Shown here piece after piece: positions 24,667-36,680 of a DNA stretch of 64,000 bases. The number at the start of each line of letters is the position of its first letter. Within the stretch, counting starts at the first letter, position 1. The notes under the pieces were generated by a model that worked only from the letters and a program-made list of their open reading frames with translations, had not been told where the DNA came from and searched no databases. This stretch comes from Ampullaceana balthica (taxonomy: Eukaryota > Mollusca > Gastropoda > Lymnaeidae), in assembly GCA_944989445.1 (NCBI GenBank), contig CALYLW010000316.1:835598-899597 (forward strand). Reading direction: 5' to 3'. A program made the translations under genes and the position numbers.

Positions 24667-27296
24667 CCGGTGTAACAGGCCAGATTAAACCCCTGACCAG
24701 AATATACCCGGGTATAATCTGGCCTAGGCCAGAATATACCCCCGGGGTTAAACTGGCCTAGGCCAGAATATACCCCCTCAGGCCAGAATATACCCCTTTG
24801 ACAACATGGGGACATATAGTAAAAAATGGATGTATTACTTTTTAGACTTTCTCTTCATGTTTTAGCTCTGTCAAAGAAATTAAACTCTTTTCTTAAGTAG
24901 CAGAATTGTTTTAATTAAAATAAAATAATAATTATAAAATATTTTACGATGAATGAAAGGAGCATTAAATTTTATTTGAAAATGATGATGTAGTTGTCTC
25001 GTTTTGAAAATATTGAATCTTATATAATTTTGACGATTCAAGATCAAAAGTTACAGTGTATGCAAATATTTATGAAATCATCCGTTTTTTTCTTTTTTTT
25101 TAAATTTAAAATTAACATAATCAAGCACTATATGATTATTTTAAAACTATAATTTAAGACTGGTTTTATTTGTTGCTTTTCAAACGCGTGTTAACACTTT
25201 GGATTCCTTACCATAATCGTATTTTATCATTTAGAGACGCTCCTTCTATAAAGAAGATTATTACGTCCTAGGCTTTTCATTGGTTTATATCTAGTTTTGA
25301 ATTTGTATTAGAGTTTTAAATGTTGATAGTGTTAGTTTCAAATGTTGACAGTGTTGGTTTTAAATGTTGATAGAGTTGGTTTTAAATGTTGATAGTGTTG
25401 GTTTTAAATGTTGATAGTGTTGGTTTTAAGTGTTGATAGAGTTGGTTTTAAATGTTGATAGTGTTAGTTTTAAATGTTGATCGTGTTAGTTTTTAATGTT
25501 GATAGAGTTGGTTTTAAATGTTGATTGTGTTAGTTTTAAATGTTGATAGTGTTCGTTTTTAATGTTGACAGTGCTGGTTTTTAATGTTGATAGTGTTGGT
25601 TTTCCTGTTTTCCTCAGCCAACCCATTCCCCACTTTGATTCAAGTTGTCATGTAGCTGTTATGTAGTTGTTATGTAGTTGTCATGTAGTTGTTATGTATT
25701 GCCAGTGTTCACGTTTTGAATTACTTTATCTCTGAGGAGGATATGGTTGTCCTCTGTTCCTGTCAGAATGTAACGTATGGCCCTGAAGTAACCTTCCCTC
25801 CCCCTTTTAATATGTACACTGTACACCTTGGTTGTTCAAGATCTCGATTGCGGTCATAATATACAAACTTGTCAAAAGTAAGGTCAAGAGTTGTGCTAAG
25901 ACGCTTTCTTCTTGAAATTGTTAGTGGGTTAAAAGTCCTAAACTGCATTTATTTTGAGACAGGTTGTGTCACGATGATATCTGTTTCTTCAACTGTGTTT
26001 TCTTGTTCTTTTTGTTGTATGCTCCCATTGACATTACCTTTAACAGAGTCATCAGGGAACTGATTGGGTGAAGAAACCTGTTAATTGCCGTAAACTTCTA
26101 CGTTACTGACATTGTCGGTGTTTTTTAGTATTTTGTCAGTCGATATATTCTTTAGCTACACTCTTCCCTTGTTAAATGATTCTACCACGAGGTAGGGACC
26201 AATCCATCAGGGTTCCATGATTTATATTTACGCCTTTCAAAAGAAATTAGGCTGGTTTTAAATAAAATAATAGGGCGCGACGAGATCAGAGGTTCTTTTG
26301 AATACAGATTAAAGGGAACGCATCCGTGCTTCATAAGAATAGATAAATGCATAGAAAGCGGACAATCCAACATTGACGAAATCCAATAAGGATGGCCGTA
26401 CTGTTTTAAGGGTAACACGTAAAAATGAATTGCGCTGATTTAAAAAATAACAATAATTTGCGCTACTGGAACAAAGGTTTCTTTTGAATGTCTTAAGACG
26501 CCACAAAGGCAACCGAGCTACAGATAAAGGTTCGAAAATACGACAAGCAACATGGGATGAGTAAAACGATGTTTCCCACACTTTATTCGGCCTATTCTTT
26601 TAACTATTTTGCAGATCAGTGTATATTCTGATATATTTTTAAAATAGGGAAAGTGCCATAATATGTTTATTTCAAAAGCAAAATGAAGATCGCCCTAAAC
26701 CATGGTTGCCAGTAACATTGAAAATGTATGCCCGGAAAAAACATTCATGCATAATTTAATTCAATACTTAAAAAAAATATTTATTGTCATACTTAAAATA
26801 ATTAAACATAATGATTTGATTAATACGCGAGGTACACGAAAAAAATGTTCGCAAGTGTTTGAAAAGCTACAACTGTAGTCCCTATCGCGCTTAAATTACT
26901 TTTTTTTTAAAAATAATTCATGTATTGTATCAACTTTACAATTTAAAAAAACGCTGATTCCATCTATACTTGTGTAGACTGTAACTTTAGATAAAAAGTT
27001 ACCGTCCAATCAGACATCGTAATAAAAGAAATTATTTTATTATTGTTAATAAAACATCTTTCCTACTTAAGTAATGAGTTTAACTTCTCTGACATAGCTA
27101 AAACTCTAATAGAATGTCTATATAGTCATTCAGTCATTTTTTACTATATATCCTCATGTTGTCAAAGGGGTATATTCTGGCCTGGAGGGGTATAATCTGG
27201 CCTAGGCCAGTTTAACCCCCGGGGTATATTCTGGCCTAGGCCAGTTTATACCCGGGTATATTCTGGTCGGGGGTTTAATCTGGCCTGTTACACCGG
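24667..27296. mobile_element. 2.6-kb element with terminal inverted repeats of about 0.5 kb
   Basis: The left end begins CCGGTGTAACAGGCCAGATT and the right end is its reverse complement. The outer 130 bp of each arm are built from AGAATATACCC blocks separated by palindromic CTGGCCTAGGCCAG. Inverted similarity continues inward, with drift, through GACAACATG..GGA.ATATAGT, AAAGTTACAGT and AGCTTTTCAAAC to about 25203 on the left and 26842 on the right. The spacer holds a LINE 3' fragment with an expanded minisatellite, and a minus-strand stretch (about 25900-26580) with interrupted coding-like peptides I cannot assign. No flanking target duplication is obvious. This is a DNA transposon or fold-back element of unknown superfamily. 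Confidence 0.8.
25225..25625 (-). repeat. LINE 3' fragment with internal 21-bp minisatellite expansion
   Basis: Both flanks match the LINE 3' end at 63640-63790: GACGCTCCTTCTATA with AGAAGATTATTACGTCCTA on one side, and GGTTTTCCTGTTTTCCTCAG with CCAACCCATTCC on the other. Between them, a single 21-bp segment of the LINE (GTTTTAAATGTTGATAGTGTT) has been amplified to about 13 tandem copies at 25313-25605. A small ATGTAGTTGTT repeat follows at about 25650-25700. Confidence 0.85.
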
Positions 27297-28465
27297 TCTA
27301 CTGTATAATAGTCTAATTTTTGGGTTTTATTTCTGCGGACAACGACTCTAACTAGTTGGGTGTGATTCAAGAGCTATTGTTACTGTTTTTCGTCGATTGC
27401 TGAATAAGGTGGCTAGGAAGTACATGGAATTTCATGAGGCATAAATCTCGGATTATTTATAGAAATTTTTCTTGAGACCCGTTGCAAGTTCTATTACTGC
27501 GCTGATTTTTTTTCTTTTATTATGTTGACAAAAGGATTAAAAGCAACAATGAATAAAACTAAGATTTCTTTTAAGAGTCAACACTGCTACTTCAGTTATT
27601 ATTGTTGTTTTGAAATATAGCATACACTGTATAGATCGTATCACTGTGAGATCTTTGATTTTTTTAATCTTTAAAACAAATAATAATATTTTAAAAAAAA
27701 ACAATAAAAAAAACAACAAACAAACAACAACAACAACAAAATAAATAACTTTAGAGTATTTACATTAATTGTAAAGAGTATACCCAATGAGAATTTATTT
27801 CAAACAACTTAGTTTTGAACAATCGTCTTTAAAAACCCGGATATACTTAAAGATTATTGAATGGTTAAAGTTATTTTAAAGATAAATTAATTGGGAAGCG
27901 TGAACGGTGTAAGAAATAACAAGCGAATCTCGTGAAGGTTCCAATGAAATAAAGGCTCTCATAAAGCAAGAAGCTGTAGTTATACACATTAATTACTTTC
28001 TAGAATGGGCAGCAATAAAGTTTTCAAATAATATACAAGAAGCACAAAAGATTTACGTGCTAAAAACAATCAATGTAAAGCTTAATTATAGCTTAATGCA
28101 AAGATTCATTACTTATTAAGCTCAAACTCTATTTTAACCACACACAAAAAAACAAAAAAACTTTGTGAATCGTGCATTGTATTTCAAACCAAGTTACCCG
28201 TCGTGCATCGTAACGGCCGGTCTCAAAAGAAATGAAATATGCGTAAACTCGTTATGATAACATCCAGTTTTCACGGTGTCATTTTTACTTTAACGTGGAA
28301 AACATTTCTAAGTGTTGGTTTTTATGTACCAAGTTTGATCAAGGGCAATCTATTTATTCAGTAGCTAATTATTAAACATAACTTTTATATAGCTCGTGTA
28401 ACAATAAAAGGGAATTCTCCGCCCCCCCCCCACTTTTCAACAACTTTCATGGCGATCGGATGATG
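27297..28465. other. AT-rich spacer, nothing recognised
   Basis: Simple AT-rich sequence with A- and T-runs and a CAA run near 27720. No gene, RNA gene or element ends were recognised. Confidence 0.4.
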
Positions 28466-28473
28466 GTGTAGAA

Positions 28474-28655
28474 CAATGTTCCCTTTAAGCTGTACGCCCA
28501 CTCAGATATCTGACCGACGCCGCGCAGCAGTTTAGAATTACCGCGCAGTAAATTTTGTATAATATTGCACAAAAATGGATGCTGTGCAACTTTGCACACG
28601 AGTTGTTGTTTTTTTTACTTTGCACACAGACCTACGAACCTTAGAGGGAACACTG
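28474..28655. mobile_element. Short hAT element (182 bp) with perfect target duplication
   Basis: Ends CAATGTTCCCTTTAAG and CCTTAGAGGGAACACTG, flanked by perfect GTGTAGAA at 28466-28473 and 28656-28663. A second copy, 184 bp, lies at 61143-61326. Both share an interior with ATCTGACCGACGCCGCGCAG and GCAACTTTGCACACGAG. No protein is encoded. Confidence 0.95.
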
Positions 28656-28663
28656 GTGTAGAA

Positions 28664-29607
28664 ATGAATAAAGTACAATCAGCCATACATTTGTATCCTT
28701 GTCTAAGTAGTATTTGGGGTGGTGGGGGGGAGGGCGGGGCGGATTGATAAAAAGTTGATGGGAAATTTAAAAATAAAAGCATGAAATATTTTTCAGATGA
28801 AGTTTAAAACAGCGAAAAGAAGTACGTTATATTTTGTCTATAATCCAGACCGAGGCCCAACGAGGTTGCATGGAGCCATAGAATTGTTGAACCGACAGAA
28901 CAAAGCCAGCATATTACCCTAGAATGCGAGAAACTTTGCTTGGAGACCAGGCCCGGGGGGGGCATATCATGTTTGACAATAGATTTAGCTTCCCCAGCAT
29001 CTTCCGTCGAAGGCCTCCGTGTTGCCAGTCTTGGTGCTAATTTGTCCCAAACATCTGCCCCTTGGGGCCTCCCCTAGACCATTCCCTATAACCGAAACAA
29101 TAAATTAACACCAGTAAAAAAAAATCCAACAATCAAGAGGTACCCGGATGAGCCTCTCCGACGACAAGGCAGCAGATCATCTGAAGTTTGGGAGGGCAAA
29201 AAAATTAAATAAAGAGCAACCCAGATGTTGGATAAGAATGAGAGATAAGAATCTTAGATACGGTGATTAAAAAAAAATAATGCACAAAGAAAACAAAAAT
29301 GTTAATTTTGTTGTCTCTCTTGAATTTTTTAATATTTTTTTTTATTTTTAGGTTCCAAGTTGAAAGTTTTGCTATCTGGAAACATTAAATTCGCTCTTCC
29401 CATTATGAATTTTGTTTTTATTAATTGTTTAAGATTCCTGATTTTTTATGATTTTCTTTGAATTTATTTTCGACACATACAGGGAATCAATCAAGAGATG
29501 AGTTTCGAATATAAACATGCGACATGGGTTATTTTACCCCACTCCCCACACACACACAAAAATAAAAATAAATAAATACATAAAATATATAAAAAATTAA
29601 TAATACT
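28664..29607. other. Spacer, nothing recognised
   Basis: Mixed then AT-rich sequence. No domain-bearing open frame and no element ends were seen. Confidence 0.4.
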
Positions 29608-29731
29608 TTCTTGAGTGATGGCACCCAGTCCTGGCAGGAATTCAAAAAAAAATTACTTCCCCTATCCCTGGCTGTTAAATGTTGGTACGCTTTTTTAATT
29701 ACTGCCAGGACTGGGTGTCATCACTCAAGAA
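29608..29731. repeat. Inverted repeat with 30-bp arms
   Basis: The arm TTCTTGAGTGATGGCACC.. at 29608-29637 is matched in reverse complement at 29702-29731 with one difference, which is a G.U pair if the plus strand is transcribed. The loop is 64 bases. This could be a small fold-back transposon, or a hairpin RNA source; no target duplication is visible. Confidence 0.85.
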
Positions 29732-31440
29732 CAGTTTGGAAGTGTGTGTGTGTGAGTGGGGGGGGGGAATTCACTTATCTCAGAACTTTCCTCACGTGAC
29801 AACTTCGGCCGATACTAACATCGTAAGCCATTGTTGCCCATGTCAATTATCATTTACTTTATAGCTCGTTTCTTTTATCTTGAAATTATAGCCCTGTTAA
29901 TACACTGTTAATATACATAGAATATATTCCTGTTTTTTTTAAAAATAAAACAACATTTTATTCAGCATGACAACTTAAGTTTATAATTATTTAATGGTCT
30001 GCATTTTGATTTTGTTGGCAGACCCCAACAGTCCTTTATTTACAATCGAACTGCTACCGCTGGATGTATAAATTTACAAAACCAATTTTTAAAAAAAACA
30101 ATTCATTTTGTTTTGGTGGCTGTTGGGTGGTGGGGCACCGTTGTTAAAGCTCAAGGGGCCACAATAAATTCAAAGGCTAATCTCGCTAATCCTATCTGGT
30201 TACTGCATCCAATTTTGCCGCCGAAACGATTCGATTCCTCCTAGGAACCTTGCAAATAAAAGAAGATCACCGACCCCCCCTTTCTCAGCATGCCGCGTCA
30301 TTTCCAGGTGTCGAGGAATCAGCTTGCTAATCGCTGCGCCAATATTATGGACCACATCTGACGGTATTGGTTACATCAGCGAGCCGCAACAATTCGACCA
30401 CTTCAGTTCGACCCTTAAACGTCTGGAATTAAAAAAACACGGGCCAGGAAGACCTCGAGTTACACGGCAACAACCGTTAATCACATTAGACAACCCCTCC
30501 CCCCCACCATTCCCACTCCCCCCTCCCCACAGCCGAAACCTTTAATCAAGTTAAGGATGATTTATACTTTTTAATTTGCCCACTGGACGGCTACCCCTCA
30601 CCTTCAGGTGGGGGGGGGGTAGACGGTAAGAACAAAGCTCTGACTCTTGACGCCCCCTCCCCCTACCCCCACACTCCCAACCTCGGCCACCCCCCTCACC
30701 CAGCTTAAGTTTTCAATAGTGTTAAGGGCTATCACTCTAGATGTGTGAGGGCAACAATGGCAGTTTGGCAAACTTGCACGAATTCAAAACCCTCGAAAGA
30801 TATCACGTGGTTTTTGTTTTGTTTCTTTCTTTCCCACACGGTCCATGGAAATGGAAAAAAAGGGGGGGGGCGGAATAACAGTATTGGTGTCTTTATCGCT
30901 CCACTTTAGCCCCCGAGAGAGTAGTTGGTACTTTGCTCGTCAACTCTCTACGGACGAGTACTATCGTTATTGACACAAGATTTTCAAAGAGTGATTCTTT
31001 TGAGGTAACAAACTAATTCCCGGATAAAATCAATGTATTTTTTTCTCCCTTTAGATCTTATAAAACTGTAGTCCTCAAACATTTCAAACCAGAAATCGTT
31101 ACTGTGTTCTCGGAAGTCCTCGGAGGCCCCTACCTCTGACGAAGTTCGGGCTTTGAACGAATTTTTATTAACCACGTTTTATTAACTCGCTTTCGTTGGT
31201 CATTGTCCAAGATTTTTTCAAATCTGCCAACGTAAAATTGAACAATTTCTGATGGTCCTAGAGATCTGAAAATTTTACCACATATAGATCTTGGATGACA
31301 ATGCATTGTATCAAAATTTCAGATCGATCGAATGTACCGTTATTAAATTATTGAACTATTTAATTTATCTATAGTCTATATATAAGCATCTGTACTGTTG
31401 GCTTTTGTTGACATCCGTGGGTTCCCCCCGTGACCACATC
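29732..31440. other. Spacer with GC-rich patches
   Basis: Contains a GT run at about 29742-29755 and G- or C-rich patches at 30480-30700. A short segment at about 31290-31350 with TTTCAGATCGATCGAATGTA resembles, in reverse, the conserved block of the 0.49-kb repeats at 15 and 48 kb. No gene was recognised. Confidence 0.4.
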
Positions 31441-31445
31441 ACAAT

Positions 31446-31905
31446 GTTTTTAAAACGTTGGGCGGGCGCTTGTGAGGTATTTGGTAAAATAAATAGAGGT
31501 AAAAAATATTTTAAAAAGCCATGTTGTTATAAGTGGACTAAAAAGAATAAAATAAATAGAAGTAAAAAAAAGATTTTTAAAAACCACGTTTTTATAAGCG
31601 GACTAAAAAGAAGAAAATAATTTAAAACTTATTAGTTCAAGTACTTTTATTTAATATGACTAAAAACGTGGGGCGGGTGTTTGGTATAAAAATTAAAGAT
31701 TTCTAATTTAGAAGGCAAAAGAGAGATCTATAAGTGAGAGTATGAGTGAGCTGCATATGTTAAACCTCATAAGCGCCCGCCCCACGTTTTTAGTCATATT
31801 AAATGTAAGTACTTGAACTTATAAGTTTTAAATTATTTTCTTCTTTTAGTCCGCTTATAAAAACGTGGTTTTTAAAAATCTTTTTTTACTTCTATTTATA
31901 TTAAT
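31446..31905. repeat. Fold-back structure with arms of about 130 bp
   Basis: Left arm about 31551-31685 and right arm about 31773-31905 are near-perfect reverse complements. They share AGATTTTTAAAAACCACG, TTTTTATAAGCGGACTAAAA and ATATGACTAAAAACGTGGGG, separated by about 90 bp. The left side also holds an earlier partial copy (31475-31550). It resembles a fold-back DNA element; superfamily unknown. A SINE begins just beyond its right edge. Confidence 0.85.
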
Positions 31906-31912
31906 TATTATT

Positions 31913-32200
31913 AGTGTGGCAGCGCGCTCCACTGGCGTACCGATGGTCACGGGTTTGAATCCATGTGAAGGCAATGCTCTGATCCCAGGGCCTAGGGCGT
32001 CCTTGAGTCACCCAGCTCCGAATGGGTAACTAACACTAGTTAGGCGGCTGGGTAATGCTTGGAACCCACAAAGCCGTGGCAATTGAACGCTGCATCACTT
32101 GCCAACAGATCATCTGTCATGGTCTGTGGACGCAATTATCTTCTACATAGAAGGAGCGTCTGTATAGATAAGATAAGAAGATAAGATAAGGAGGGAATTT
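31913..32200 (+). mobile_element. tRNA-derived SINE with LINE-like 3' tail
   Basis: The head has an A-box-like GTGGCAGCGCGCTCCACTGG and a B box GGTTTGAATCC at 31952-31962, the internal RNA polymerase III promoter of a tRNA. The body continues to GAACGCTGCATCACTTGCC. The last 60 bp, GACGCAATTATCTTCTACAT then AGAAGGAGCGTCTGTA and a GATAA microsatellite, match the 3' tail of the LINE at the right end of the window. GACGC/GCGTC and CTTCTA/TAGAAG could form a stem-loop. Such tail sharing is how SINEs recruit a partner LINE's reverse transcriptase. Confidence 0.88.
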
Positions 32201-34608
32201 CGGAGAACGAATTGAACAGAGATTTTCGCTGCAAGTGAGGTACACTGCCTAAAGGTTCCCAGGTGAGCTGGATTGAGAACTCCTGGCGGCATGGATCTGG
32301 CAGGTAGTTTGAGAGTATCTCTTTTAGGGCCTTTACCAATGTTCACTTTCACCCATTTTAGCTCGCTTGGCTTGTGTAAGAGAGCACAAGGTGAATTTTG
32401 CCCCCATCCCACCAGCCTTGATAACTTTCAATTTACTTTCGCGTGCTGATACTGATTTAACTGATCCGCTTATCCTGTTTTCAGACCCAAGTGTTTCGCT
32501 GGATACCTTTTTATGTGGGTCTTCCCCTCCCCCCTCCCCCCTGCGAAAAGAACCAACTATACGCTTATCACCCAGTCCGCCACTTCGTCTAGCACCAAGA
32601 AAGAGCTTACCAACCTGCAGCGAGCAGCTCTGAGGTCTCCGTCAGACTTGACATCGGATCGCAAAGACGAATCGTTAAGCTCCGGGAAGGAGTCAACGGT
32701 AAAAGGGTGGGGGAAAGGGGGGGGAGTAAGAAGGCGTCTAGTTCATGTGTCCATCACCCCAAGCGTTCTCCATTGTTACCTGTCAGGGAGCAGGCAACAT
32801 CGTGAAGGAGAAGGGTGTATCCAATTATTCACACCCCAACGTTGAAATTTTTACTTCAAAAAGCAATCACAAATGGTTTTACAGGTGGAGAGAAAACGCA
32901 AACTAAAAGAGCAGGGATCATTTTAAAAATCCCTCCCTTAAAGGTGGTCTTTAAAAAAAAACAATTTTTAAAAAAAGGAAGGGATATCAAAAGAATATTA
33001 GTCTTAAAGAAACGAAAGTAAAGCGTCTCGGCTTCTCCGCCCACTTTCCAGATGCACAGCGTCGGAGCGCCGCCTCTTCTCTAAGATGTTCGGTAAACGG
33101 GATACAATGAAATTAACCAATTGAATAAATATACAAGAGCGGAACGGAACGTGTCGTCGTGAATGGATCTCCGCTTGATTACACAGCACTGTTGACCCAC
33201 GACTGCAGAAACAAGGGCTACCAAGGTGCCAGGGCTTGCTACATGTAATACTTTGGCCAACAGCCAGGCCCGACCTAAACCCCCGACCCCCTCCCACACC
33301 CAACACCCGACCCTCTCACACACACACACAAATTCGCCCAAGAAAACTTTTAAGTCTGCTGTCGTTTAAAAAAAAATAGAAGTGGAAGTGAGCTTGCATC
33401 TTCTGCTGCCTGCATGGACACGTGATGCTCAAGCTAAGCATGCAGCCACCGGCACAGCCAGGATTGATTAGAGGGCCCCGGCTCCATCGGTCTGGGCTGG
33501 GGCCCTGGATGCAAACAGTAGATAGGAGACCGTGCACGGGCCCACCTGTCTTTAACCTTTGCTTACCGATGCCGGTCCTTGCCGTAACGGCCCATTGTTT
33601 CTGTCCTCCGGCCACGATCCTTGCGTTGCCAAACGGGCGGGAAGAGGCACTGGCTAAATCCTCGCCAGGGAAGAAAAGAAAAGAGAAAAAAAAACTAGAA
33701 GTTAGACGCGATGGGCATCGCCCAGACACCTCTCGTGTCTGTTTATGCCCCCCGAGAGCGCCAGTTCAGGGCCCGCTCAACGCTGGAGTGTACCCCGGGC
33801 CTCTATTTATCTCAGCTCACCGAGGGGCTCTGTTTGACTAGACTGGGCACGGCAAAGAAGAAGTGTCAACAAACAGGACACGGGCACGCACGCGTCTTTT
33901 CGGGGCTGTAGCAAAAAGCTATTATTAATATTGTCAAAGTTGGGGGGTGAGCTGTTGGGGAGGGGGGGAGACATGTTTGGCTGAAGAGACATCTTTTGTC
34001 CTGTTTTAGTCACCAAGACTTAATTTTAAATAATATAGTTTTTATTTCGATGTAATTAGTAGAGGAAACCAAAAGCTGAGATTGGCTCTATTTTATGGCT
34101 AATTTGTGATACATGTACTTATTACGTGTTATATTGATGGCATGTTATTATTAATCCATAGGTTAAAAAAAAAGAACAACAAAAAAAAATAACTCAAATT
34201 TAAAATTAAAATTTATCAACATTGCCGTGTGCCTTTTAAATACATGCACATCCAGCAGCAAATTTATATGCATATCAATTTTATGAATGCTAGATGGAAT
34301 GTTCAAATTTACTTTCTATTAATTGCATGTTTATTTTACGTTTAGCCCCGGGTGACAATGAGTTAACTGTACGGTAACTAACTATATGTTTAACTGCATT
34401 TATTTTTGCATTGTGTATAAGCTGCATCTCAGTCTCAATCTAAACTTTTGTTCAACTGTGTCAACAGCTGTCAATGGCATGTTCATTTGATAAACCTTGT
34501 TTTACAAGTACTGTTATTTTTAACACTACAGAAGTGTCGCACAAAAAGTATCGGGGATAAGTTCCAGGAGTAATCAGCTGCTATCTGTATTACTAGCCCA
34601 ACAGTAAT

Positions 34609-34611
<3 letters not shown>
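32201..34611. other. Spacer with GC-rich patches, no gene recognised
   Basis: GC-rich patches at about 32430-32830 and 33030-33910 hold overlapping open frames on both strands, the longest 139 codons. None shows a recognisable domain, conserved pattern or splice logic. They could be regulatory or exonic, but the sequence alone does not show it. Confidence 0.35.

Positions 34612-34689
<78 letters not shown>
34612..34689. repeat. AT microsatellite at a Helitron boundary
   Basis: About 38 AT dinucleotides, ending at the inferred 3' terminus of the minus-strand Helitron. Confidence 0.95.
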
Positions 34690-34691
<2 letters not shown>

Positions 34692-36680
34692 AGCAAAATA
34701 CCCGCGCTATGCTGAGGAAATTAGGATTTCAGTTACCGTTGAGAACCCGCGTAACACAAATTCAAAACACCAATTGATTTCAATCTGGATCATGATGGAT
34801 ATAATACATATATTAACTTCACCATCTTGTCTGTCGTGGTCCCGCAGAAAAACAAAACTGAAAAGTAAAAAATCACTTCAAGTAATCCTATCGAGGTGAT
34901 AATATTTTTTTTTCGTATGTTACCATTGCGGGAGGGTACTCAACAACTTCCCAATGTTTCATGCTCCTAAGTACACGGGAAATTGGATAGTTAATGATGA
35001 GTCTGTTTTATATGGCTCATATTAGAAAAAACCTACATTTGGGCCCCCGGCCCCCCAGCTAGTGATGATTTTATAATTTTTACGCCTGTTACCATCGCGG
35101 GAGGGTACTCAACAACTTTCCGAAGTTTCATACTTCTACCTACACGGGAAGATGAGGAATTAGTGTTGATTAAGTTTTTATAAAGCCCATTTACGGAAAA
35201 AACGGGTTTTGGCCCCCGGCCACCCATGAGTGGAAATTATAAATTCTTTCTCGCCAATTATCATAAAAGTGTACTTAGCAAGTTCCCCAAGTTTCATGCT
35301 TCTACCTTTACGGGAAGTTGGAGAATTAGTGCTGAGTCAGTTTTAAATATAAGAAAAAAACTACATTTTGGCCCCCGGCCCCTAGTAAGTGATGATTTAT
35401 TTTATTTTTTTACCTTTTACCATCGCGGAAAGTTGCTTAACAACTACTCAAAGTTTCATGCTTCTACCTTCTCGGAAAATAGGAGAATTAGTGATAAGTC
35501 AGTTTTAAATATAAGAAAAAAACTAAATTTGGGCCCCCGGCTCCCATTAAGTGAAAAATTATGTAATTTTTTTTACCTGTTACCATCGCTGAGGTGTACT
35601 TAATAATTACTCAGAGTTTCATGCTTCTACCTACACGGGAAATATGAGAATTTGTGATTTTCAGTTTTTATATAGCTCATAGAAGGAAAAAAAACTTCAT
35701 TTGGGCCCCCGGCCCTCAGGAAGTGATAATTTAAATATTTTTTGCCTGTTAACATCGCGGAAGTGTACTCAACAACTTCCCCAAGTTTCATTCTTCTATC
35801 TACTCGCGAAATAGGAGAATTAATGATTTTCATATTTTATATAGACCATATAAGGGGGGAAAAACGATTTTTGGCCCCCGGCCCCCATGAGTGTGAATTT
35901 TAAAATTCTTTTACGCTAATTATCGTCGCGAGAGGCTACTTAAGAACTCCCAAGGTTTCATGCTTCTACCTACACGGGAAGTTGGAGAATTAGTGATGAG
36001 TCAGTTTTATATATATATATATACAAAAACTGCATTTGGGCCCCCGGCCCCGAGGAAGTGATAATTTAAATATATTTTTTTGCCTGTTAACATCGCGGAA
36101 GTGTATTCAACAATTTCCCAAAGTTTCATTCTTCTATCTTCTCGCGAAATAGGAGAATTAGTGATTTTTATATTTTATATAGGCCATATAAGGGGGAAGA
36201 ACATTTTTGCCCCCCCCCCGGCCCATATGAGTGTGAATTTTAAAATTCTTTTACGCTAATTTTCGTCGCGAGAGGCTTCTCAACACATACCAAAGTTTCA
36301 TGCTTCTACCTACTACCTACACGCGAAATTGGAGAATTAGAGATGAGTCAGTTTTTTATATAAGAAAAAACTACATTTGGGCCCCCGGCCCCCATTAAGT
36401 GATAATTTAAATATTCTTTTCGCTTGTTACCATCGGAGAAGTGTAATTATCAATTACTCAGAGTTTCATGCTTCTTCCTACACGGGAAATATGAGATTTT
36501 GTGATTTTCAGTTTTTATATAGCTCATAGAACGAAAAAACTTCATTTGGGCCCCCAGCCCCCAGGAAGCGATAATTTAAATATTTTTGTGCCTGTTGACA
36601 TCGCGGAGATGTACTCAACAATTTCCAAAAGTTTAATTCTTCTATCTACTCGCGAAATAAGAGAATTAGTGATTTTCATA

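Noticed and set aside
33316..33841. Overlapping open frames of about 137-139 codons on opposite strands
   Set aside because: Both lack a recognisable domain and arise in a GC-rich patch where stops are rare; the mutual overlap makes chance the simplest reading.
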